A DNA stretch of 64,000 nt from Planctomycetota bacterium (GTDB taxonomy: Bacteria > Planctomycetota > Phycisphaerae > Phycisphaerales > Phycisphaeraceae). The notes beneath the pieces were generated by a model. That model saw only the letters and a program-made list of their open reading frames with translations, made no database searches and was not told where the DNA came from. The translations under genes were made by a program, and so were the position numbers. The stretch is from positions 2,666,001 through 2,730,000 of the forward strand of contig CP066225.1 in NCBI GenBank assembly GCA_016350165.1, in the 5' to 3' direction. How positions within the stretch are numbered: the stretch's first letter is position 1; every line of letters starts with the position of its first letter. Of the stretch, positions 60,665-64,000 are shown piece by piece.

Positions 60665-61972
60665 ATGTCTACAGAATCGAACATGCCAACAGCCACGCCT
60701 CCAAATCATTTCACTAGCTATCCACGCTTTATTTTTCGCTCGTTGGTACTCGCGACGGACGGCAGTTGGCTTTTCTATGCATGGATGACATTATTAACAG
60801 CCATGACTTTGGTAGGTGTTCATGCATGGGCTGTTCAAGTTCGTGATGGCATGATATTAACGAACATGACTGATCAAGTGAGTTGGGGACTATACATTGC
60901 CAATTTTACTTTCATGGTAGGGGTTGCAGCTGGTGCTGTGATGATGGTTATTCCAGCCTATCTATATCGTGATAAGGAAATGCATGATGTGGTCATTATT
61001 GGAGAAATTTTAGCAGTTGCCGCGATGATTATGTGCTTACTTTTTGTCATTGTAGATCTTGGGCGACCTGATCGTTTTTGGCATATGCTCCCGTTCATTG
61101 GCCGTTTTCATTGGCCGATTTCAATGCTCACATGGGATGTCATTGTTCTTAACGGCTACTTGCTCTTGAACCTTCATATTTGCGGCTATCTTTTATACAT
61201 TCGTTTCTTGGGCAAGAAGCCAAATCCTAAGTGGTATATTCCGTTTGTTTATCTTTCAATCTTTTGGGCAATATCAATTCACACTGTCACTGCTTTTCTT
61301 TACTGTGGTCTCGGTGGAAGGCCATTCTGGAACACTGCTTTACTAGCTCCACGATTTTTGGCTTCAGCATTTGTCGCAGGGCCAGCTTTCTTGATTCTAG
61401 CAATGCAGGTTATTAGACGATTTAGTAATTTCAGGATCAGCGATCATCCCATGCGAATTCTCGTAAATATTATTCGTGTCGCAATTCTAATAGGCTTGTT
61501 AATGGTTGTTTCAGAAATCTTTACTGAGTTTTATACGGGTGGCGCTCATATTGCATCAGCACAATATCTGTATTTTGGTTTACATGGTCATAACGCGCTC
61601 GTGCCATGGATATGGACTTCAATTGCTTGCACGATAATCGCAGCATTTATTTTTATGAAACCAAATATCATTAAACATAAATGGGCTTTAGATGTCGCAT
61701 GTATACTTGCATTCATTGGGCTTTGGATTGAAAAGGGGATGGGATTGATTGTTCCCGGCTTTGTCCCATCTACATTGCACGAAATTGTTGAATATTTACC
61801 AAGTATGACTGAATACAAAATCACAGTAGGGATTTGGGCTTTTGGCTTAATGATCTTCACCGTAGGTTTGAAAATTGCAATACCAATACTTACAGAACAA
61901 CTATCAACACAGCAAATCAGTAAACAACAAGAAAATGAAGTGCAGCTTCCAGTAAACAGTCACGCAGATTGA
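60665..61972 (+). CDS. NrfD/PsrC-family quinone-interacting membrane protein
   Basis: A 435-residue protein with about ten transmembrane helices. Family features are the early VSWGLYIANFTFMVGVAAGA helix, LGRPDRFWHML, and the paired helices to the C-terminus. NrfD-type proteins (DsrP, QrcD, ActC) bind quinol and hand electrons to a periplasmic ferredoxin. ATG 60665 has GGAG 8 bases upstream. With the two preceding genes it forms a three-subunit quinol dehydrogenase. Confidence 0.92.
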   Translation: MSTESNMPTATPPNHFTSYPRFIFRSLVLATDGSWLFYAWMTLLTAMTLVGVHAWAVQVRDGMILTNMTDQVSWGLYIANFTFMVGVAAGAVMMVIPAYLYRDKEMHDVVIIGEILAVAAMIMCLLFVIVDLGRPDRFWHMLPFIGRFHWPISMLTWDVIVLNGYLLLNLHICGYLLYIRFLGKKPNPKWYIPFVYLSIFWAISIHTVTAFLYCGLGGRPFWNTALLAPRFLASAFVAGPAFLILAMQVIRRFSNFRISDHPMRILVNIIRVAILIGLLMVVSEIFTEFYTGGAHIASAQYLYFGLHGHNALVPWIWTSIACTIIAAFIFMKPNIIKHKWALDVACILAFIGLWIEKGMGLIVPGFVPSTLHEIVEYLPSMTEYKITVGIWAFGLMIFTVGLKIAIPILTEQLSTQQISKQQENEVQLPVNSHAD

Positions 61973-62031
61973 TTAATGATAGTTAAAAGACAGATCTGCC
62001 AGCATATGTAATGAATTTGGAAGATAAATTT

Positions 62032-62487
62032 ATGAGTATTGGTTCATTGTCACATCACACGATTAAAGCATTAATAGATCAGGAACCTGCAGTTCGTATA
62101 AACATTCATGATGGGCCTTTGTTAGTTCGCGCCCATGTTCAACAAATATCCTCTGTTGGTGCAGTAATTAGCTTTGAAGGTTTAGTACGTTCTGATGAAG
62201 ATGGACGTACAATCAAAGCATTGTTTTATGAAATGTATAATCCAATGGCTGAAAACATACTTTATGAATTAGCAGTACAAGCCAAGCAAAAATTTAATTT
62301 GATTGGTATACACGTCGAGCATAGTCGAGGCAAGGTTATGGTTGGTTTGTGTTCTTTTAGATTGAATATTACCTCGAAACATCGAAAAAAAGCTTTAACT
62401 GCGATGGATTGGTACATTGATCAAATGAAAATCGAAGCACCGATTTGGAAACGTCCTATTTGGATAGATCAAGAGCAAAAAGCTTGA
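62032..62487 (+). CDS. moaE: Molybdopterin synthase catalytic subunit
   Basis: A 151-residue MoaE. Landmarks are GAVISFEGLVRSDEDGRTIK, HSRGKVMVG and the catalytic-lysine region QMKIEAPIWKRPIW. With MoaD it inserts the two sulfurs into molybdopterin. The start at 62032 is preceded by GGAAG; the ATG at 62011 adds seven non-conserved residues. An extended N-terminus of about 25 residues precedes the family core. Confidence 0.93.
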   Translation: MSIGSLSHHTIKALIDQEPAVRINIHDGPLLVRAHVQQISSVGAVISFEGLVRSDEDGRTIKALFYEMYNPMAENILYELAVQAKQKFNLIGIHVEHSRGKVMVGLCSFRLNITSKHRKKALTAMDWYIDQMKIEAPIWKRPIWIDQEQKA

Positions 62488-62497
62488 GGCACTTGTA

Positions 62498-63715
62498 GTG
62501 ATGCAATCAATTCTTTCAAATCAATTGACATTCAATTCTCCAAGCCAGGCAATAGAGCATTGGCTAAAACATATTGAGTCAGTCAATCAAGAATCAGTTT
62601 CTTTAAATGAAGCTTCAGGTCGTGTATTAGCAACAGACATCAAGACTGACCGCCCTAGTCCTGCTTGCGATGTTAGTGCAATGGATGGTTATGCTGTTCG
62701 TATCAAAGACTTAGACCACGAAGAATTACCAGTCGCTGCTGAGGTTTTAACCGGACATGCTCCACCATTATTACCAGTGCAAGCAGTTTTGAAAATCTTT
62801 ACTGGCGGTGCGGTTCCCGCACAAGCTGATGCTGTTATACCACGTGAACATGTACATGAATCCATCGATAGTATTCGGGTACCGAAAGATTTAGCTGTAA
62901 AACTAGGACAAAATATCCGTTGTATGGGGGAAAATGCGCTAGCAAACATTATTGTTTTAAAAGCGGGTGTATTACTTGATCCCGCTAAAATCGCGATGTT
63001 AGCTGCTGTCGGAATTAATAAGGTCAATGTTTACAAACGTGTACGATGTGCATTGATTATTACTGGCAATGAGGTTATCTCAAACGAACGTAGTATTACA
63101 CAATGGCAAGTTCGTGATAGTAACGGCCCAGCTTTATCAGCAGTATTTCATGCAGTACCTTGGATAGATTGGTGCGGAGTCGAGCATGTTGTAGACGATC
63201 CCCAGATAACATTGCATACATGCGAAAAGATACTCAATGAAGTGGATGCCTTGCTGATTACAGGGGGCGTTTCAATGGGTGATCATGATTATATACCACA
63301 AGTCTTAGAAATGATCGGTGCAAAAACAATTTTTCATCGGTTACCAATTCGTCCGGGTAAACCAGTTCTAGGTGCTGCAGACAATTCAGGGAAAATGATT
63401 CTTGCCTTGCCCGGCAATCCTGTTTCTGCATTAACGACTGCAAGATTATTTGGCGTATCAGCATTACAGCATATGGCTGGCATAGTTGCTTCTAAAACAA
63501 CACCAAAAATCCGAATTCTTAATTCGGATCAAAAAAAATTATCTCTTCATTGGTCCAGACCTGTTCAGTTACTAGAGAATAACACCGGCCAATTAATATC
63601 AACACAAGGTTCCGGTGACATAATTTCATTAAGTCATTCCGATGGTTTTGTAATCATCCCGCCCGGTACCTCAGGTGAAGGCCCATGGCCATATTATCCG
63701 TGGAGCATAGATTAA
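62498..63715 (+). CDS. moeA: Molybdopterin molybdenumtransferase
   Basis: A 405-residue MoeA, which inserts molybdate into adenylylated molybdopterin. Signatures are SAMDGYAVR, FTGGAVPAQADAVIPRE, LITGGVSMGDHDYIPQVL and RPGKPVLG with LPGNPVSAL. The start is GTG 62498 or the next codon, ATG 62501; GAGG lies 8 bases before the GTG. It is the last gene of the plus-strand arm and follows moaE by 10 bp. No mogA/moaB was seen in the window. Confidence 0.95.
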   Translation: MMQSILSNQLTFNSPSQAIEHWLKHIESVNQESVSLNEASGRVLATDIKTDRPSPACDVSAMDGYAVRIKDLDHEELPVAAEVLTGHAPPLLPVQAVLKIFTGGAVPAQADAVIPREHVHESIDSIRVPKDLAVKLGQNIRCMGENALANIIVLKAGVLLDPAKIAMLAAVGINKVNVYKRVRCALIITGNEVISNERSITQWQVRDSNGPALSAVFHAVPWIDWCGVEHVVDDPQITLHTCEKILNEVDALLITGGVSMGDHDYIPQVLEMIGAKTIFHRLPIRPGKPVLGAADNSGKMILALPGNPVSALTTARLFGVSALQHMAGIVASKTTPKIRILNSDQKKLSLHWSRPVQLLENNTGQLISTQGSGDIISLSHSDGFVIIPPGTSGEGPWPYYPWSID

Positions 63716-63910
63716 TAAACTCCTGAATTTATTATGATTTAAATCATTTGTGGAAATAGATTTAGCATTGGTTGAATATAGCTAATGAATATACTCCGAT
63801 TAGATTTGAGATAATTAATGCTTAGTTGATAATGATTAACGTATTTATATGTAATGAATTTACAGATTTATTAATGAATTAGAAATAAATGCTTATAAAG
63901 TAAAGCTAGC
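63716..63910. other. AT-rich intergenic tail
   Basis: No gene seen. It contains a perfect 14-bp palindrome ATGATTTAAATCAT at 63736-63749, 21 bp after moeA, with no clear T-run. Confidence 0.35.
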
Positions 63911-64000
63911 TTACGAGGAGGTGTTTTTTATACAGAGGCTATTTAATACTCGCTGAGCAGCTATAAAAAAGAATAATAATCCACCAATAGCAATACGTGT
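63911..64000 (-). CDS. Possible 3' end of a membrane protein gene, cut by the window edge
   Basis: On the minus strand a frame open from the window edge to a TAA at 63911 encodes 29 residues, beginning TRIAIGGLLFFFIAAQRVLN, then a short polar end. This looks like a last transmembrane helix with a cytoplasmic tail. The start and nature of the protein lie outside the window; it may also be chance. Confidence 0.35.
   Translation of the reverse strand, partial: TRIAIGGLLFFFIAAQRVLNSLCIKNTSS

Noticed and set aside
63736-63749. FNR/Dnr-type site (TGAT-N4-ATCA inside a palindrome)
   Set aside because: It lies downstream of moeA and of the partial convergent frame, not at a promoter.

Overview
The window is bacterial and most likely comes from a planctomycete of the class Phycisphaerae. 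The evidence is twelve PEP-CTERM surface proteins, two prepilin-like proteins with a C-terminal H-X9-DG tail, a lipid A/BamA gene block that includes an LpxC-FabZ fusion, small planctomycete-type hypothetical proteins, and LacI regulators controlling polysaccharide genes. Genes read at about 50% GC in the first half; the second half (from about 29 kb) is visibly richer in A and T, with weaker strand bias.

Layout. 0-5.3 kb: the end of an unidentified gene, a 1.2-kb non-coding stretch with nine copies of a parS-like repeat, pdhA-pdhB on the minus strand, and a G-rich intergenic stretch. Strand composition flips here from C/A-rich to G/T-rich on the plus strand, the polarity expected at a replication origin. 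5.3-10.1 kb: seven tandem paralogous PEP-CTERM genes on the minus strand. 10.5-18.4 kb: the envelope block bamA, skp/ompH, lpxD, lpxC-fabZ, lpxA and a sugar-nucleotide epimerase. 18.5-23.9 kb: a potassium channel, a GH16-like enzyme, small conserved proteins and an unusual TrpD-like protein. 24-29.6 kb: four tandem PEP-CTERM N-acetylmuramoyl-L-alanine amidases, a Trm112-like protein and one more PEP-CTERM protein.

30-42.4 kb: a LacI-controlled polysaccharide locus. It holds a serine hydrolase, two LacI paralogues, two pseudopilins, a GH144-type beta-1,2-glucanase and a GH94-type oligoglucan phosphorylase. Near-identical palindromes (TGWAANCGNTTACA type) lie upstream of several of these genes. 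The glucanase and phosphorylase together suggest breakdown of beta-1,2-glucan to short oligosaccharides and then glucose 1-phosphate.

42.4-49.1 kb: an RNA-repair locus. Divergent rtcR faces a sigma-54 promoter driving rsr (Ro60), then rtcB (RNA ligase) and rtcA (RNA 3'-phosphate cyclase). The 650 bases between rsr and rtcB carry four structured RNA elements. Each has a tRNA-type T-arm inside two nested long-range stems. In the clearest one the T-arm half precedes the acceptor/D-arm half, as in a circularly permuted tRNA. They are best explained as a tandem array of Y RNAs (YrlA-like) and are the strongest candidate for something new here.

49.1-63.7 kb: a self-contained periplasmic nitrate reductase and molybdenum cofactor island. 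The minus strand has napD, napA, a tetraheme NapB-like protein, a hypothetical protein, an AlgE-like porin, moaA, a CMD protein, moaD, moaC, a MOT1-type molybdate transporter and mobA. The plus strand has a membrane-anchored tetraheme cytochrome, an Fe-S protein, an NrfD-type membrane protein, moaE and moeA. No napC is present; the cytochrome/Fe-S/NrfD module probably carries electrons from quinol to NapA. All assignments were made by reading the sequence; no database search was run.
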